This document shows positions 20,090 through 30,648 of a DNA stretch of 64,000 nt, one piece after another. Origin of the DNA: Gammaproteobacteria bacterium (lineage in GTDB: Bacteria > Pseudomonadota > Gammaproteobacteria > Pseudomonadales > Pseudohongiellaceae). The stretch covers positions 61,289 through 125,288 of the forward strand of contig JAURWS010000042.1 in NCBI GenBank assembly GCA_030654835.1, in the 5' to 3' direction. Position 1 is the first letter of the stretch. Each line of letters begins with the position of its first letter. The position numbers were made by a program, and so were the translations under genes. The notes under the pieces are model-generated. The model saw only the letters and a list, made by a program, of their open reading frames with translations. It did no database searches and was not told the DNA's origin.

Positions 20090-21394
20090 ATGTCAGACAC
20101 CCCAGCTGCGCAACGTGCCGCAGAAATGCTCCGCTTTGATCAGCAACACTTGTTGCATCCCTACGCCTCCATGACATCCCCTCTGCCGAACCAGCTTGTG
20201 CGGTCCGCGTCCGGAGTGGAATTGACGCTGGATGACGGCCGCATCCTCATCGATGGCATGAGCTCCTGGTGGTCAGTGCTGCATGGCTATAACCATCCTG
20301 TTCTCAATCAAGCCCTCGTGACGCAGATCGGCAAAATGTCCCATGTGATGTTTGGCGGGCTGACCCATGAGCCCGCCATCGAATTGGCGCGCAAGCTCCT
20401 GGCGATATGTCCGGAGGGGCTCGACAAAGTGTTCTTCAGCGACTCCGGTTCGGTGGCGGTCGAGGTTGCCATGAAGATGGCTGTGCAGTACTGGCAGGCA
20501 CTCGGGCAAGGCAGGAAGAGCCGGATGCTGACCCTGCGCCGGGGCTATCACGGCGATACCTTCGCTGCGATGTCAGTATGCGACCCGGTCACCGGAATGC
20601 ACGGCCTGTTCGGCGATACCCTGCAGCAACAGTTCTTCGCCGACGCGCCTACCTGCAGGTTCGCGGAGCCATGGAACCCGGCAGACATCGATAGTCTGCG
20701 CCAGCAGTTGCAACAGCACAGCGACAGTATCGCCGCCGTGATCCTCGAACCCGTCGTGCAGGGCGCTGGAGGCATGTTCTTCTACTCGCCCGAATATCTG
20801 CGGGAAGCGCGGCGCCTCTGCGACGCCTTCGATGTCCTGCTGATCGCCGACGAGATCGCTACCGGCTTCGGTCGCACGGGCAAGCTGTTTGCCTGCGAAC
20901 ACGCTGGCATAAGCCCGGATATCCTCTGTGTTGGCAAAGCCTTGACGGGAGGCTATATGACGTTGGCGGCAACTCTGACCACGAACCGTGTAGCACAGGG
21001 GATCTCAGGCAATGGTGGGGTCTTCATGCATGGCCCGACTTTCATGGCCAATCCTCTGGCCTGTGCCGTGGCCTGTGCGAGCCTGGATCTCCTGCTGGCC
21101 AGCCCATGGCAGGCACGGGTGCAGAGCATCGCAACGCAGTTGAGCGAAGAGCTGAGCCCCTGCGCAGCGCTGCCGCAGGTCGCCGATGTGCGGGTGCTTG
21201 GTGGAATCGGAGTGGTGGAGTTACGCGAGCCGGTGGTGATGGCGCGAATTCAGTCTGCTTTCGTGGCGGAGGGAGTCTGGATCAGGCCCTTCGGCCGCCT
21301 GGTCTACGTGATGCCGCCATACATCATCAGCAATACACAGTTGCGACGACTGACTGACGCCATCGTGCGTGTGGTGACAAATCTGGGGGGCTAA
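20090..21394 (+). CDS. bioA: Adenosylmethionine-8-amino-7-oxononanoate aminotransferase
   Basis: PLP enzyme that uses S-adenosylmethionine as amino donor to make 7,8-diaminopelargonate. The 434-residue protein has WHPYAS-like [29 protein letters not shown] (about 51), [18 protein letters not shown] (about 114), [22 protein letters not shown] (two adjacent segments, about 247) and the PLP lysine in [19 protein letters not shown] (about 279). ATG start with AAGGA 7 nt before; the frame is open 41 codons upstream into comF. The other bio genes are divergent. Confidence 0.96.
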   Translation: MSDTPAAQRAAEMLRFDQQHLLHPYASMTSPLPNQLVRSASGVELTLDDGRILIDGMSSWWSVLHGYNHPVLNQALVTQIGKMSHVMFGGLTHEPAIELARKLLAICPEGLDKVFFSDSGSVAVEVAMKMAVQYWQALGQGRKSRMLTLRRGYHGDTFAAMSVCDPVTGMHGLFGDTLQQQFFADAPTCRFAEPWNPADIDSLRQQLQQHSDSIAAVILEPVVQGAGGMFFYSPEYLREARRLCDAFDVLLIADEIATGFGRTGKLFACEHAGISPDILCVGKALTGGYMTLAATLTTNRVAQGISGNGGVFMHGPTFMANPLACAVACASLDLLLASPWQARVQSIATQLSEELSPCAALPQVADVRVLGGIGVVELREPVVMARIQSAFVAEGVWIRPFGRLVYVMPPYIISNTQLRRLTDAIVRVVTNLGG

Positions 21395-21431
21395 CTATTG
21401 AGAATCGGCTATTGAGAATCGGCTATTGAGA
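21395..21431. repeat. Short tandem repeat (14-bp unit, 2.6 copies)
   Basis: Directly after the bioA stop the 14-bp unit CTATTGAGAATCGG occurs twice, followed by a 9-bp partial third copy. It lies between the convergent ends of bioA and the TonB-receptor-like gene. It may simply be slippage. Confidence 0.8.
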
Positions 21432-21436
21432 TGCCA

Positions 21437-22348
21437 TCAGAACTGATACTTGATGGTGCCGTAAGCCACGCGGCCAGTCTGTTCGATGGCACCGGGGCGA
21501 GTCTCCAGCAACTGATCCGGCCTGGCGTCGAAGAGGTTGCGGACCCCGACAGAGAACACCGCCTGACCTTCTTTGCCCGCCTTCAGGTTATAGCCGTACT
21601 GCAAGTCGAGTGTGGTCATGTTGCCAACGATCTCGTTCAACTGTTCAAGGTTCAACTTGCCAAGCTCTTCGAATGAATCAAAGTAATGAGTAACCGCGCT
21701 TGCGGAATGCTTGCCGACCTGCCAGGTCAGCATGAGGCTGCTCTGCAACTCGGTGCCCTTGGGCAGCAGCGTGCTTTCGGTAACGGGTGGCAGCGGGCCA
21801 TCGAGCAACCCTTCTACCTTGGCATTGTCGTAAAGGTAGGTCGCCTTCGTGCTGACAATAAACTGCCCGAAGCGTGGCGATTCCCAGACGTAAGAGGCAC
21901 TCAAATCGATGCCATGTGTCTGCTGGCCAGGACTGATGCTGCTCTTAACAGACGGGGCTTCGAGTATCCCTGCCTGCAGATTGCTGTCATCAATGAACAA
22001 TCTCGGGCCGCTTGCCGCAACCAGCGCATCCGGCATGACCGCTGCGACGGGAAGTTGCTCCTGCATGCCGACGCGCCAGGCACCCGCACGCAGATTCAGC
22101 CCTTTGGCGGGGGAGAACAGCATACCGAGATTGAGGTTGTCGACGTATTCGCTGGAGAAGGGAGTCTGCACGGCGTTGCGCGAGACATTGAATCCATTGG
22201 CGCCAGAGCTGAGCAGGGAAGGCGCGATTCCCGTGGTGAAGCCCAGCCCGGTTTTCACTGAAAGATCCTGCGCATATGCGGGTGTCGTGGCGAAAAAGCC
22301 ACACGCCATCGCCAAGAGCAATGCTGATCTGATTCGTGATCGAAACAC
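21437..22348 (-). CDS. TonB-dependent-receptor-like outer-membrane barrel lacking the plug domain
   Basis: The 303-residue product starts with a clear signal peptide (about residues 1-27, RIRSALLLAMACGFFATTPAYAQ split at the AxA site). The mature part opens with LSVKTGLGFTTGIAPSLL, which resembles the mid-barrel strand usually written as s.gtGFRAPsL in TonB receptors, and continues with barrel strands (NLGMLFSPAKGLNLRAGAWR, TLDLQYGYNL, FSVGVRNLFDARP) to an aromatic-ended strand TIKYQF. No plug or TonB box is present. The GTG start at 22348 follows AGGGG at 6 nt. I infer an internal deletion of a full receptor; whether the product forms a pore is unknown. Confidence 0.75.
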   Translation of the reverse strand: MFRSRIRSALLLAMACGFFATTPAYAQDLSVKTGLGFTTGIAPSLLSSGANGFNVSRNAVQTPFSSEYVDNLNLGMLFSPAKGLNLRAGAWRVGMQEQLPVAAVMPDALVAASGPRLFIDDSNLQAGILEAPSVKSSISPGQQTHGIDLSASYVWESPRFGQFIVSTKATYLYDNAKVEGLLDGPLPPVTESTLLPKGTELQSSLMLTWQVGKHSASAVTHYFDSFEELGKLNLEQLNEIVGNMTTLDLQYGYNLKAGKEGQAVFSVGVRNLFDARPDQLLETRPGAIEQTGRVAYGTIKYQF

Positions 22349-22473
22349 TATCTGCCCCTTGAAGCAGTAACCTGGGTGTTGACTGCCAGTATCGACTGAC
22401 ATCGCACCCATTCTTTTTTTGCTTGCTTCACAGCCTTCTGCGGGCTGCGTTCGTCCGTAGTATACACGCCGAA

Positions 22474-23100
22474 TTATAAACTGACAGAGTCATTTGTAAC
22501 TTTTAAAAGCCTTGATTCTCCTGCTCGTTCGACCGCTTCGAGCAGCGCCTCTACCGGCAGTTGCTGACCAAGAGGCACATATTCCGGAGCTATCTCCGCC
22601 AGCGGCGCCAGCACAAAACCACGCAGATGCAGGCGCGGATGGGGCAGCTCCAGTACCATAGTGTTCATGGTGGTATTGCCGTAGACCAGCAGATCAATAT
22701 CCAGCGTGCGCGGCGCATTATGAATCCCTTTGCGGACACGACCGAAATCCAGCTCAATCTGCTGCAGACAGCCCAACAGCTCAAGCGGGTTTGAACCGCT
22801 GCGAGGCAGCATGGCCACCACTGCATTGACGAAATCCGGTGAGCCTGGCGCACAGTCCACCGGGCTGCTGCGCCACATTGAAGAAACTACAACGGGATAG
22901 TCGCTCAGCGCCTGCAGCTCACGGACCGCATCCTTCAGCGTCGCCTCGGGCGACCCGGAGCGGGAATCGAGATTGGCGCCGAGCCCGATGAGACAGAGAG
23001 GAATCCCTGTCCCGGCGGGGAGATCGGCGATGGTGCCCCGGGCATTACTTCTAGTCGCCCTGCTGATGGCCTTATTGATGGTAGCGCCTGGAGAGCTCAT
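22474..23100 (-). CDS. folK: 2-amino-4-hydroxy-6-hydroxymethyldihydropteridine pyrophosphokinase
   Basis: Transfers pyrophosphate from ATP to hydroxymethyl-dihydropterin ahead of dihydropteroate synthase (FolP, encoded near the left end). The core shows [39 protein letters not shown] (Mg ligands in DID) and [21 protein letters not shown]. The core begins about 35 residues into this call, so the protein is longer than the usual 160 residues. The start is uncertain: ATGs at 23127 and 23100 both lie inside the end of hemE and neither has a good ribosome-binding site. Confidence 0.88.
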   Translation of the reverse strand: MSSPGATINKAISRATRSNARGTIADLPAGTGIPLCLIGLGANLDSRSGSPEATLKDAVRELQALSDYPVVVSSMWRSSPVDCAPGSPDFVNAVVAMLPRSGSNPLELLGCLQQIELDFGRVRKGIHNAPRTLDIDLLVYGNTTMNTMVLELPHPRLHLRGFVLAPLAEIAPEYVPLGQQLPVEALLEAVERAGESRLLKVTNDSVSL

Positions 23101-24181
23101 GTACGGACTCGATGAAGACGGCAACATTGGCCGGATCGACGTCGGGCGTAATGCCGTGTCCCAGGTTGAACACGTGCCCCGAACCCGAACCGTAGTCCTG
23201 CAGAATCCTCGCTACCTCAGCCCGAATGCTGTCCGGGGAGGCATAGAGAATGGATGGGTCCATATTGCCCTGCAAGGACACCTTATCGCCGATGCGCGCA
23301 CGGGCACGGCCAATATCGATGGTCCAGTCCAATCCCACGCAGTCGCAGCCGCTGGCGGCAATATCTTCCAGCCACAGGCCACCGTTCTTGGTGAACAGGA
23401 TTACGGGAACTTTGCGCCCCTCGGACTCACGGGTCAGCCCTGCAACCACCTTAGTCATATAGGCAAGAGAGAATTCGCGATACGCATGCGTGGAGAGCAC
23501 GCCGCCCCAGGTATCAAAGATCTGTACCGCCTGGGCGCCAGCGGCAATTTGCGCGTTCAGGTAATCAGTGACGGCGGTGGCGAGCTTGTCGAGCAGCAGG
23601 TGCATGGCCTGCGGCTGATTGAACATGAACGACTTGGCGTTGCGGAAATCTTTGCTGCCACTGCCTTCGATCATGTAGGTCGCCAGCGTCCACGGACTAC
23701 CGGAAAAGCCGATCAAGGGCACCGAGCCGTTCAGCTCGCGACGAATCACGGACACTGCGTCTGTTACATAAGACAGATCCTTGGCGACATTCAGATCGGG
23801 AAGCGCCTCGACATCCTTCTCGCTGCGCACAACCTTGCGGAAGCGTGGCCCTTCACCCTCGGTGAAGTAAAGCCCCTGCCCCATGGCGTCCGGAATTGTG
23901 AGGATGTCGGAGAACAGGATGGCGGCATCCATCGCATAGCGCCGCAGGGGCTGCAGAGTCACCTCACAGGCCAGCTCCGGGGACTTGCAGAGGCTCATGA
24001 AATCGCCAGCCTGCGCGCGCGTGGCACGATACTCCGGCAGGTAGCGACCAGCCTGACGCATCATCCACACAGGGGTCATGTCGACCGTTTCGCCTGCCAG
24101 TGCTCGTAAAAATCTGTCGTTCTTCAACGCTGCCAACGCAATATCCTCTCTCAATGATGCTGGAATCAGAAGGCTGGGCAT
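23072..24181 (-). CDS. hemE: Uroporphyrinogen decarboxylase
   Basis: Decarboxylates uroporphyrinogen III to coproporphyrinogen III in heme synthesis. The 369-residue protein has the N-terminal signature [17 protein letters not shown] (about residues 36-52), [16 protein letters not shown] (active Asp, about 87), the second signature [16 protein letters not shown] (about 150) and [14 protein letters not shown] and NMDPSIL near 290. Two starts compete: GTG at 24190 and ATG at 24181; AAGGAG lies 12 nt before the ATG and 3 nt before the GTG. It follows damX with about 40 nt between. Confidence 0.96.
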   Translation of the reverse strand: MPSLLIPASLREDIALAALKNDRFLRALAGETVDMTPVWMMRQAGRYLPEYRATRAQAGDFMSLCKSPELACEVTLQPLRRYAMDAAILFSDILTIPDAMGQGLYFTEGEGPRFRKVVRSEKDVEALPDLNVAKDLSYVTDAVSVIRRELNGSVPLIGFSGSPWTLATYMIEGSGSKDFRNAKSFMFNQPQAMHLLLDKLATAVTDYLNAQIAAGAQAVQIFDTWGGVLSTHAYREFSLAYMTKVVAGLTRESEGRKVPVILFTKNGGLWLEDIAASGCDCVGLDWTIDIGRARARIGDKVSLQGNMDPSILYASPDSIRAEVARILQDYGSGSGHVFNLGHGITPDVDPANVAVFIESVHELSRRYHQ

Positions 24182-24220
24182 TCTACACACCCGCTCCTTT
24201 TACGACAAACTGCCATCAGC

Positions 24221-25780
24221 TCAGTTACGGGCTCGAATCTCTGTGTGTACTTCTTCGAGGCTGCGGACCCAGGGCTGCTGATCACGCAGCTCGGCGGGCA
24301 ACCCGGCGAGTGCCGATCGCGCCGATTCCCGCGAGGTATAGGCTCCCTGTATGACCACAAACCAGGGGTTGCCGTTATTGCGTGTTTCGTACCACAGTAA
24401 CGCGCTGGCGGCATGACGCTGCACAAACTGCTCGACGTTGGCGCGTGATGACGCACCCAACACCTGCAGCGTGAACTGATTGGCGGGCAAAGCGAGTATG
24501 CGCGTCTGCTGACCGGAACCCGTTGCAGCGTTGCCGGCGGCAGGACTGACGGCACGGACGGCTGGCGCCGGGGGAGTTGGTGTTGCCACCGCTGCCACAG
24601 CCGGGGTTGCGGGTGGTGGCGCGGCGACTATCGTCGGAGCAGTCACGGCAGACGCTGGCGGTTGTGCGGACGGCTGAGCTGATGGTTGTGTCGCTGACGC
24701 GACCGGAGCAGGCGTTGTAGCAGCAATCTGACGCACAGGCGGAGTCATTGGTGTCGGGGCATCTGCAGAAGTTGCAGAAGTTGGCGCAGAAGGCGAAGCG
24801 GGATCAGTTAGCGGGATCGCTCCACCAGATTGACTCTGCAGCCCCGGCAACTCAAGAGGCACATTGACGAGGCGCGGCGGCTCCACTGTCTCATCCCCAC
24901 CTCCGGTGAGGAAAGCCACCAGCAACACTACGATCAACACGACGGCTGACAGCGCGTATTTCGTCGGAATACTGGCGATGAAGGAGAAATCCAGCGCCAG
25001 TCCCTTTCCCTGCGGCGCCCCCAGCATAGCGCCTGCGAGAACGTTCACGGCGCCAGGCATGCCACCGGACTGCTTGTGAATCTTCTCGATCTGTTTGTTG
25101 CTGAACGGCAGCGGCCGCGTCTGATCGCCCTGGGCGAAGCCTACGGAATTGAGGCGGTAACGCAGATAGTCGCGAGCCTCATCAAGGCTCAGCGCTGGCA
25201 GGTCGATGACGCTGAACTGCTGCTCGCCATTATGGAGCGGACAGGTGTAATCGAGTGTATCCAGCAGCTGCGGCAGGCCCAGCAGGATCAGATGAAAAGT
25301 CCCCTCAGCATTGTCGACCAACGCCAGCCGCACCAGCAACGCCAACGCATCATCACCCAGCTCGTGTGCGTCATCGACGATCAACACGACGCTGCGCGAC
25401 TGCTGCCGGACAGACTCGAAGTAATCCAGCAGCGCCGCCTTGAGATCGGCCAGTGTGGCATGGGGTGGAAAGTCCAGCACAAAGGCCTTGAACATCTCCT
25501 CCAGCAATTGCGCGGGACTGGTCAACAGACTGGCGCGCGCCCTGGCAACCAGCTGTTGTTTGCCAGCCTGCCTGACGAAGAAATCACCGATCGTGCTCTT
25601 GCCACTGCCTGCAGGCCCCAGCAGAGCGATGATGTGATTGCTATGGGTTGAGTGATGCAGCAGTTTTTCCAGCGTCAGGCGACGCTGCGCACCCGGGTAG
25701 AGACTGGCCATTGGCGTGTCTGCCGTGAACGGGTTGGCCGAAAGGTGCAATGACTCAAGCGTCTCGTTTACCTTTGACAC
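24221..25780 (-). CDS. damX: DamX-like AAA ATPase with membrane helix and SPOR domain
   Basis: DamX-type division protein: a cytoplasmic AAA domain and a periplasmic SPOR domain that binds denuded septal peptidoglycan. The 519-residue product has Walker [10 protein letters not shown] (about 55), Walker [11 protein letters not shown] (about 130), one membrane helix (about 277-297, [17 protein letters not shown]), an Ala/Pro/Thr-rich linker (about 305-435) and a SPOR domain ([19 protein letters not shown] to the end). The start is GTG with GGGAG 7 nt upstream and overlaps the end of aroB by 13 nt, the usual aroK-aroB-damX order. Confidence 0.88.
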   Translation of the reverse strand: MSKVNETLESLHLSANPFTADTPMASLYPGAQRRLTLEKLLHHSTHSNHIIALLGPAGSGKSTIGDFFVRQAGKQQLVARARASLLTSPAQLLEEMFKAFVLDFPPHATLADLKAALLDYFESVRQQSRSVVLIVDDAHELGDDALALLVRLALVDNAEGTFHLILLGLPQLLDTLDYTCPLHNGEQQFSVIDLPALSLDEARDYLRYRLNSVGFAQGDQTRPLPFSNKQIEKIHKQSGGMPGAVNVLAGAMLGAPQGKGLALDFSFIASIPTKYALSAVVLIVVLLVAFLTGGGDETVEPPRLVNVPLELPGLQSQSGGAIPLTDPASPSAPTSATSADAPTPMTPPVRQIAATTPAPVASATQPSAQPSAQPPASAVTAPTIVAAPPPATPAVAAVATPTPPAPAVRAVSPAAGNAATGSGQQTRILALPANQFTLQVLGASSRANVEQFVQRHAASALLWYETRNNGNPWFVVIQGAYTSRESARSALAGLPAELRDQQPWVRSLEEVHTEIRARN

Positions 25781-26859
25781 AAGTTATCTCCCGCTTCCAA
25801 TGTCTGTTGCAGCAGAGTCGCATCGACTCCGCTCTCGATGACGGCCTTACCCAGGCCACGCAGTAGAATGAAGCGAATCTTGCCGCCTTGTACCTTCTTG
25901 TCGAATGCCATCAAGCGCATGAAGTCATCGGCGCTCATGCCACTGGGCGGAGCAACTGGCAGACCGGCTCTCTGCAGCAGAGCTTTGGCCCTTGCCGCCG
26001 CATCCATATCCAGCCAACCCAGGCGTGCTGACAGATCGGTGGCCATGACCATGCCTGCCCCCACCGCTTCGCCATGCAACCAGGTGCCATACCCCATCGC
26101 CGTTTCGATGGCATGCCCAAAGGTGTGCCCAAGGTTGAGAAGCGCTCGCACTCCACCCTCTTTCTCGTCGGCGGCGACGATACGCGCCTTCTCTTCGCAG
26201 CTGACCTTGACCGCCTCTGCCAGCAGCGTCTTGTCGCCGACCAGCAATCCATCGATGTTGCTTTCCAGCCAGGCGAAAAATGGCAGATTGTCGATGAGCC
26301 CGTACTTGATTACTTCAGCGATGCCAGCCTTGAGTTCTCGATCCGGCAGCGAGGCGAGTACATCGGTGTCGGCGACGACGCACTGCGGCTGATAGAACGC
26401 ACCGATCATGTTCTTGCCGAGCGGGTGATTGACACCGGTCTTGCCCCCCACCGAGGAATCCACCTGAGAAAGCAGAGTCGTGGGCACCTGAATAAAATTG
26501 ACGCCGCGCTGATAGGTCGCCGCTGCGAAACCAGTGATATCTCCCACCACGCCGCCGCCCAGCGCGATCAGGGTTGTGCTGCGCTCATGACGATCGGCCA
26601 GCAGTTTGTCGTAGATGGTACCGAGGGTGGCCAGAGTCTTGGTGTGCTCACCATCGGGCAGAACGAGATGATCGCATTGCACATCACCCAAAGCGCCCTT
26701 GAGTTGCGCCAGATAGAGAGGTGCCACGACTTCATTGGTGACAATGAGAGCCCGTTTGCCGTGCACATGGGGGCGAACCAGCCCGGCCTGTCCCAACAGC
26801 CCGGAGCCAATGAATATGGGGTAGGAGCGCTCCCCAAGGTCTACTTCAAGTTTGATCAT
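25768..26859 (-). CDS. aroB: 3-dehydroquinate synthase
   Basis: Second step of the shikimate pathway; NAD- and metal-dependent cyclisation of DAHP. From [15 protein letters not shown] the protein is 363 residues. It contains [12 protein letters not shown] (about 80), [19 protein letters not shown] (about 106), the phosphate-binding [22 protein letters not shown] in adjacent segments (about 127) and zinc ligands in [13 protein letters not shown] (about 246) and WLHGEAVG. The frame is open 59 codons upstream into aroK. The ATG lies inside the aroK end (14-nt overlap). Confidence 0.97.
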   Translation of the reverse strand: MIKLEVDLGERSYPIFIGSGLLGQAGLVRPHVHGKRALIVTNEVVAPLYLAQLKGALGDVQCDHLVLPDGEHTKTLATLGTIYDKLLADRHERSTTLIALGGGVVGDITGFAAATYQRGVNFIQVPTTLLSQVDSSVGGKTGVNHPLGKNMIGAFYQPQCVVADTDVLASLPDRELKAGIAEVIKYGLIDNLPFFAWLESNIDGLLVGDKTLLAEAVKVSCEEKARIVAADEKEGGVRALLNLGHTFGHAIETAMGYGTWLHGEAVGAGMVMATDLSARLGWLDMDAAARAKALLQRAGLPVAPPSGMSADDFMRLMAFDKKVQGGKIRFILLRGLGKAVIESGVDATLLQQTLEAGDNLCQR

Positions 26860-27451
26860 GTTCTGCGTTCCATTTGTGAGCAGCCATCTCTTTCTCAACA
26901 GCCATCTCTGCCACCAGTGCCAGATTGGCCGCGCGCCACTCTTCGATCTGAAGGAGTATCTCGGTACTGACGGAGCGGGGACTGCGACGACTGGTGTCCA
27001 CGATGACGTGGGCAGTCTCACGGTACAAGGGCTCACGGATCTTGATCAATTCTTTAATCTTCGCCAGTGGATTGTCAGTCTGCAGCAGCGGACGACTCTT
27101 GTCCTTGCCGGTACGCTCCAGCTGCTGCGCAACCGAGGCTCGCAGGTAAACCACAATCCCCCGATCTCTCAAATGCGCACGGCTCTCCGAGGCTAGAATC
27201 GCACCGCCTCCAGTCGCCAGAATGATGCCGCGCCGTTTCGTGAGAGTATCGATCATGCGGGCCTCGCGGATGCGGAAGCCCTGCTCCCCCTCCACGTCGA
27301 AGATCCAGGGAATGTCGGCACCCGTCACAAATTCGATTTCACGATCCGAATCGAAGAACGGCATATCCAGCTGCATCGACAGCAGCCGCCCGATGGTGCT
27401 CTTACCAACTCCCATGGGACCAATAAGAAATATGTTGTCCTGCTTGTCCAT
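26846..27451 (-). CDS. aroK: Shikimate kinase
   Basis: Phosphorylates shikimate in aromatic amino-acid synthesis. P-loop GPMGVGKST (residues 11-19), shikimate-binding DSDREIE and GFRIREARM, and the GGGA loop TGGGAIL (about 80) are present, with the lid [12 protein letters not shown] (about 113). At 201 residues it has a C-terminal tail of about 25 residues beyond the usual fold. It begins the aroK-aroB-damX run downstream of pilQ; the 228-nt gap to pilQ shows no gene. Confidence 0.96.
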   Translation of the reverse strand: MDKQDNIFLIGPMGVGKSTIGRLLSMQLDMPFFDSDREIEFVTGADIPWIFDVEGEQGFRIREARMIDTLTKRRGIILATGGGAILASESRAHLRDRGIVVYLRASVAQQLERTGKDKSRPLLQTDNPLAKIKELIKIREPLYRETAHVIVDTSRRSPRSVSTEILLQIEEWRAANLALVAEMAVEKEMAAHKWNAEHDQT

Positions 27452-27679
27452 GAATAATCCGATTTCTCAGCGCTGCATGTGCGACTACGCAATGAATGAT
27501 TTTCCCTGGCACCGGCTCACAGCACCAGAGCAGTGCCGAGCATTGTAACCTTTGCAGGAGGATAAAATCACGGCCAGTCGCGGACAGCTCCGGGGCGATG
27601 AAACCAGGAGCTGTCCGACGCAAAGCGAAGCAGGTGTATCGGGAAGCGAGTACCGGACCAGAGACTTGCCAGGCACGTC

Positions 27680-29986
27680 TCAGCGCGTATTGATCTCGGC
27701 GATGATCTTCGGCGTGATGAAAATCAGCAACTCAGTGCGGCGATTGGCATTGTTGGTGCGCTTGAACAGCCGACCCAGGTATGGAACATCGCCGAGCACG
27801 GGCGTCTTGCTCTCGGTGGTGGTGGTCTCCTCGCGGAACACCCCCCCCAGAACTATTGTGTCCCCATTCTCAACCAGCACACTGGTGTTGATGGAATTCG
27901 TGTTGATGGCCGGGACATTGCCACTACCTACCGCCACTGAATCCTGGTGGATATTCAGCTGCATGATGATGCGGCCGTCCGGCGTGATCTGCGGCGTCAC
28001 TTCCAGAGACAATACAGCATCGACGAATTCAGTTGTCGAACCACCAGCCGTACCACCAGCCTGAGCCTGGTAGGGAATGCGCACACCCGATTCGATGGTG
28101 GCGGTGACCTTGTCCTGCGTGGTGACCTTGGGACGTGCGATCACTTCACCATTTCCGCTGCTTTCCAGCGCCGAGAGCTCCAGCTCGATCAAACCGCTGT
28201 TGCTGGTGAAGCCGACGGAGAATGAAGACGCTGACTCATCCTGCAGTCCGAGATCCACGGCAAGCGCATCCGGGAAAGTCACGGAACCTATCGGAATGGG
28301 CACGGCAGCAATAGCCTGAGACACAATCGCATCGATCAGACTGGGGTCTGTGCCATCCTGCAGCGCCTTGACCCGCGCCGCGTCACCGGCTGCCAATGCT
28401 TTCTGTACAGCAATACTCTCGGCGACGCGATTGTTTTGCTGCTCGAGTGTGGATGCCTGACTGCCACCATAGCGGAAATTGTCAGTGGAATCCGTACGTC
28501 CTGCACCACCCCAGCGAATACCCAAGTCTCGACCGAAATCAGTCGAGACATTGACGATGCGGGCCTCGATCAACACTTGACGGACAGGCACATCGAGTCG
28601 ACTGAGCAGTTCCCTGACCTCGTCGAGCTTCTCTGCAACATCGCGAATGATGATGATGTTGGTCCGCGCATCAACCGTGGCAGAACCACGACTGGAAAGA
28701 ATTCCTGTGCTGGTGGGCCCTGCTGCAGCACCATCGGCAGCCGCAGGCGTACTGCCTGTCGCCGAGCCCGTCAGCAGTGTGAGAATGTTGGCAGCATCGG
28801 CATAGTTCACCTGCACGAATTCGGTATGCAGCGGCGCCAGCGCCTCGGCTTGTCGTGTGGCGTCCAAGGCCTGCTGCTCCTGCGCGGCAATCTCATCGGC
28901 GGGAGCCACGTAGAGCACATTCCCCACCAGACGCTTGTCCAGATTGCGTGACTGCAGCACCAGGTTCAACGCCTGATCCCAGGGGACATCGTCCAATTCC
29001 AGAGTAATGTTGCCGGAGATGGCGTCACTGGTTACCAGATTGAAATCATTTTCGTCGGCGAGCAGTTGCAGAACCGCACGCACATCGATGTTCTGGAAGC
29101 TCAGCGAGACGAGAGTGCCTGAATAGGCAGCGGCGGGGTCACTGTTTGCAGCGGCGGCTCCAGGGGGGGAGACGCTCACGGTGTACTGCCGTCCCTGCTG
29201 GTAGGCGACGTACTCGTATTCGCCATTCAGATCGATGGCGATAGTCGCATTACCGCGTTGTGGATAGACATCGACAGTATTCACAGGCGTCGCGAAATCG
29301 GTGACATCGAAACGTCGGTTCAGCCGCTCGGGCACTGCGGCACCGGAAAATTCCACGTAAATCCGCGATCCGACCTGCTCGACATTGCCGAGCAGCTGGT
29401 CATCGCTAAGGGTAATCACAATCTGCCCTTCGTTGACTTCACTCCCGCGACGAAACAAGACGTCGGCCAGTGAGGCGCCGGTGGCGGCGACCACTGCGGG
29501 GGGCTCATTCTGACTGACCGGCGCCGGGGCGGCAGTCACAACCCTGTCGCTGCCCAAACGCACGACCAGTGTGTTGCCCTCAATGCGCGTCTCGTACTCG
29601 GCAGGGCTGGTCAGATTGAACACCAATCGTGTCCGGTCGCTGGTCTCCAGCACCATGACGCTCTGGGCATTGTTGGAATCGATATCGAAACGGCGTTCGC
29701 CGAGACTGCTTTGCACATTGGTCAGGTCGAGGGAGATGCGCGCCGGGTCTTCCTGTGTGAAACCTGTCGGCTGTGGGGGTGCTGCATCGAAATCCAGTCT
29801 CACTTCCAGACTGTCGCCTGGCAGATTGGCGAACCCGATGCTCTGCAGATTCACCGGCTCCTGCGCCTGAAGCGACTGCAGACTCAGACAGGCAAGCAGG
29901 AACGGCAAACACCACTTCCAGACGGCACTCAAGCCTGGTCCTCTGGAATGCACCCCGGCTGTTGCAGTCATCGTTGCTGTAGACAT
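27680..29986 (-). CDS. pilQ: Type IV pilus secretin PilQ
   Basis: Outer-membrane ring through which type IV pili and incoming DNA pass. The 768-residue protein has a signal peptide (cleavage near AQ|EPVN, about 42), two AMIN peptidoglycan-binding domains (about 45-145 and 165-280), an STN/secretin-N module (about 300-450; SFQNIDVRAVLQLLADENDF) and the secretin core (about 490-765; VPVRQVLIEARIV, VTPQITPDGRIIMQL, ELLIFITPKII). Chosen start MSTATMTAT follows AGGTG at 8 nt; the frame runs 22 codons further. It ends the pilMNOPQ run. Confidence 0.96.
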   Translation of the reverse strand: MSTATMTATAGVHSRGPGLSAVWKWCLPFLLACLSLQSLQAQEPVNLQSIGFANLPGDSLEVRLDFDAAPPQPTGFTQEDPARISLDLTNVQSSLGERRFDIDSNNAQSVMVLETSDRTRLVFNLTSPAEYETRIEGNTLVVRLGSDRVVTAAPAPVSQNEPPAVVAATGASLADVLFRRGSEVNEGQIVITLSDDQLLGNVEQVGSRIYVEFSGAAVPERLNRRFDVTDFATPVNTVDVYPQRGNATIAIDLNGEYEYVAYQQGRQYTVSVSPPGAAAANSDPAAAYSGTLVSLSFQNIDVRAVLQLLADENDFNLVTSDAISGNITLELDDVPWDQALNLVLQSRNLDKRLVGNVLYVAPADEIAAQEQQALDATRQAEALAPLHTEFVQVNYADAANILTLLTGSATGSTPAAADGAAAGPTSTGILSSRGSATVDARTNIIIIRDVAEKLDEVRELLSRLDVPVRQVLIEARIVNVSTDFGRDLGIRWGGAGRTDSTDNFRYGGSQASTLEQQNNRVAESIAVQKALAAGDAARVKALQDGTDPSLIDAIVSQAIAAVPIPIGSVTFPDALAVDLGLQDESASSFSVGFTSNSGLIELELSALESSGNGEVIARPKVTTQDKVTATIESGVRIPYQAQAGGTAGGSTTEFVDAVLSLEVTPQITPDGRIIMQLNIHQDSVAVGSGNVPAINTNSINTSVLVENGDTIVLGGVFREETTTTESKTPVLGDVPYLGRLFKRTNNANRRTELLIFITPKIIAEINTR

Positions 29987-30090
29987 TTTTTGATCACCTG
30001 AAAATGCAGCAAGGTCATTCGCTGCGAACAAAATTCTGTTTCGACACACCACTCTTCATGAACCGTCTGGTCATCAACTCCATGTGCAGG

Positions 30091-30648
30091 TCAACGAACC
30101 AGCGCCAGCGTTCGCGGCCGTTCTACCCAGCCACCATCCCCTGCGGGGACTATCTCCATGATGGCGACTTCGTCCGGCGTGACCTGCACGACGCGACCAT
30201 GATTGCGACCAAGATAATTACCCCGGCCGATGCGATGAATCATGCCAAGCTCGTCGCGAATCAACGCAATGGTGGCGCCGTCTCGACTGATCATCCCCAC
30301 CATGCTTAGCGCCGTCAGAGCAAAACTCTCCAGCGGCTCCGGCGTGCGCGTAAAGTCCGGCTGCACCGTGCTCGTCGACGCCACCCCGACCCCGGTCCCC
30401 GCCATGACAGGAACATCGAAGGGACTGCGCATGGAGGCAGCACTGTAGGTAAACGCTTCATAGGGGAGAAATACGGGCATCGGTTCGACGGGCTCTCCAG
30501 GGCGCATGGAAACCTCTACTACGAACTGCTGCAGATCGGCCATATCGGCGTTGCGCGAGCACGCTGCCAGCACGACACATAACAGACTCAATATGACAAA
30601 ACGAAGCCAGCGCAAGGCACTGGCATTACGGTGCAGGAGCAGGTGCAT
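30091..30648 (-). CDS. pilP: Type IV pilus assembly lipoprotein PilP
   Basis: Inner-membrane lipoprotein that links the PilMNO complex to PilQ. The 185-residue product has a lipoprotein signal peptide with lipobox LAAC (Cys about 30), a disordered Pro-rich stretch (residues 45-100) and the C-terminal beta domain SFALTALSMVGMISRDGATIAL...IGRGNYLGRNHGRVVQVTPDEVAIMEI (given in parts). The start MHLLLHRN is preceded by AGGAGG at 9 nt and overlaps the pilO end by 23 nt; an upstream ATG (30672) lacks such a site. Confidence 0.93.
   Translation of the reverse strand: MHLLLHRNASALRWLRFVILSLLCVVLAACSRNADMADLQQFVVEVSMRPGEPVEPMPVFLPYEAFTYSAASMRSPFDVPVMAGTGVGVASTSTVQPDFTRTPEPLESFALTALSMVGMISRDGATIALIRDELGMIHRIGRGNYLGRNHGRVVQVTPDEVAIMEIVPAGDGGWVERPRTLALVR

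Noticed and set aside
27452..27679. Possible small gene between aroK and pilQ
   Set aside because: The 228-nt gap has short frames on both strands but no family motif or good ribosome-binding site.
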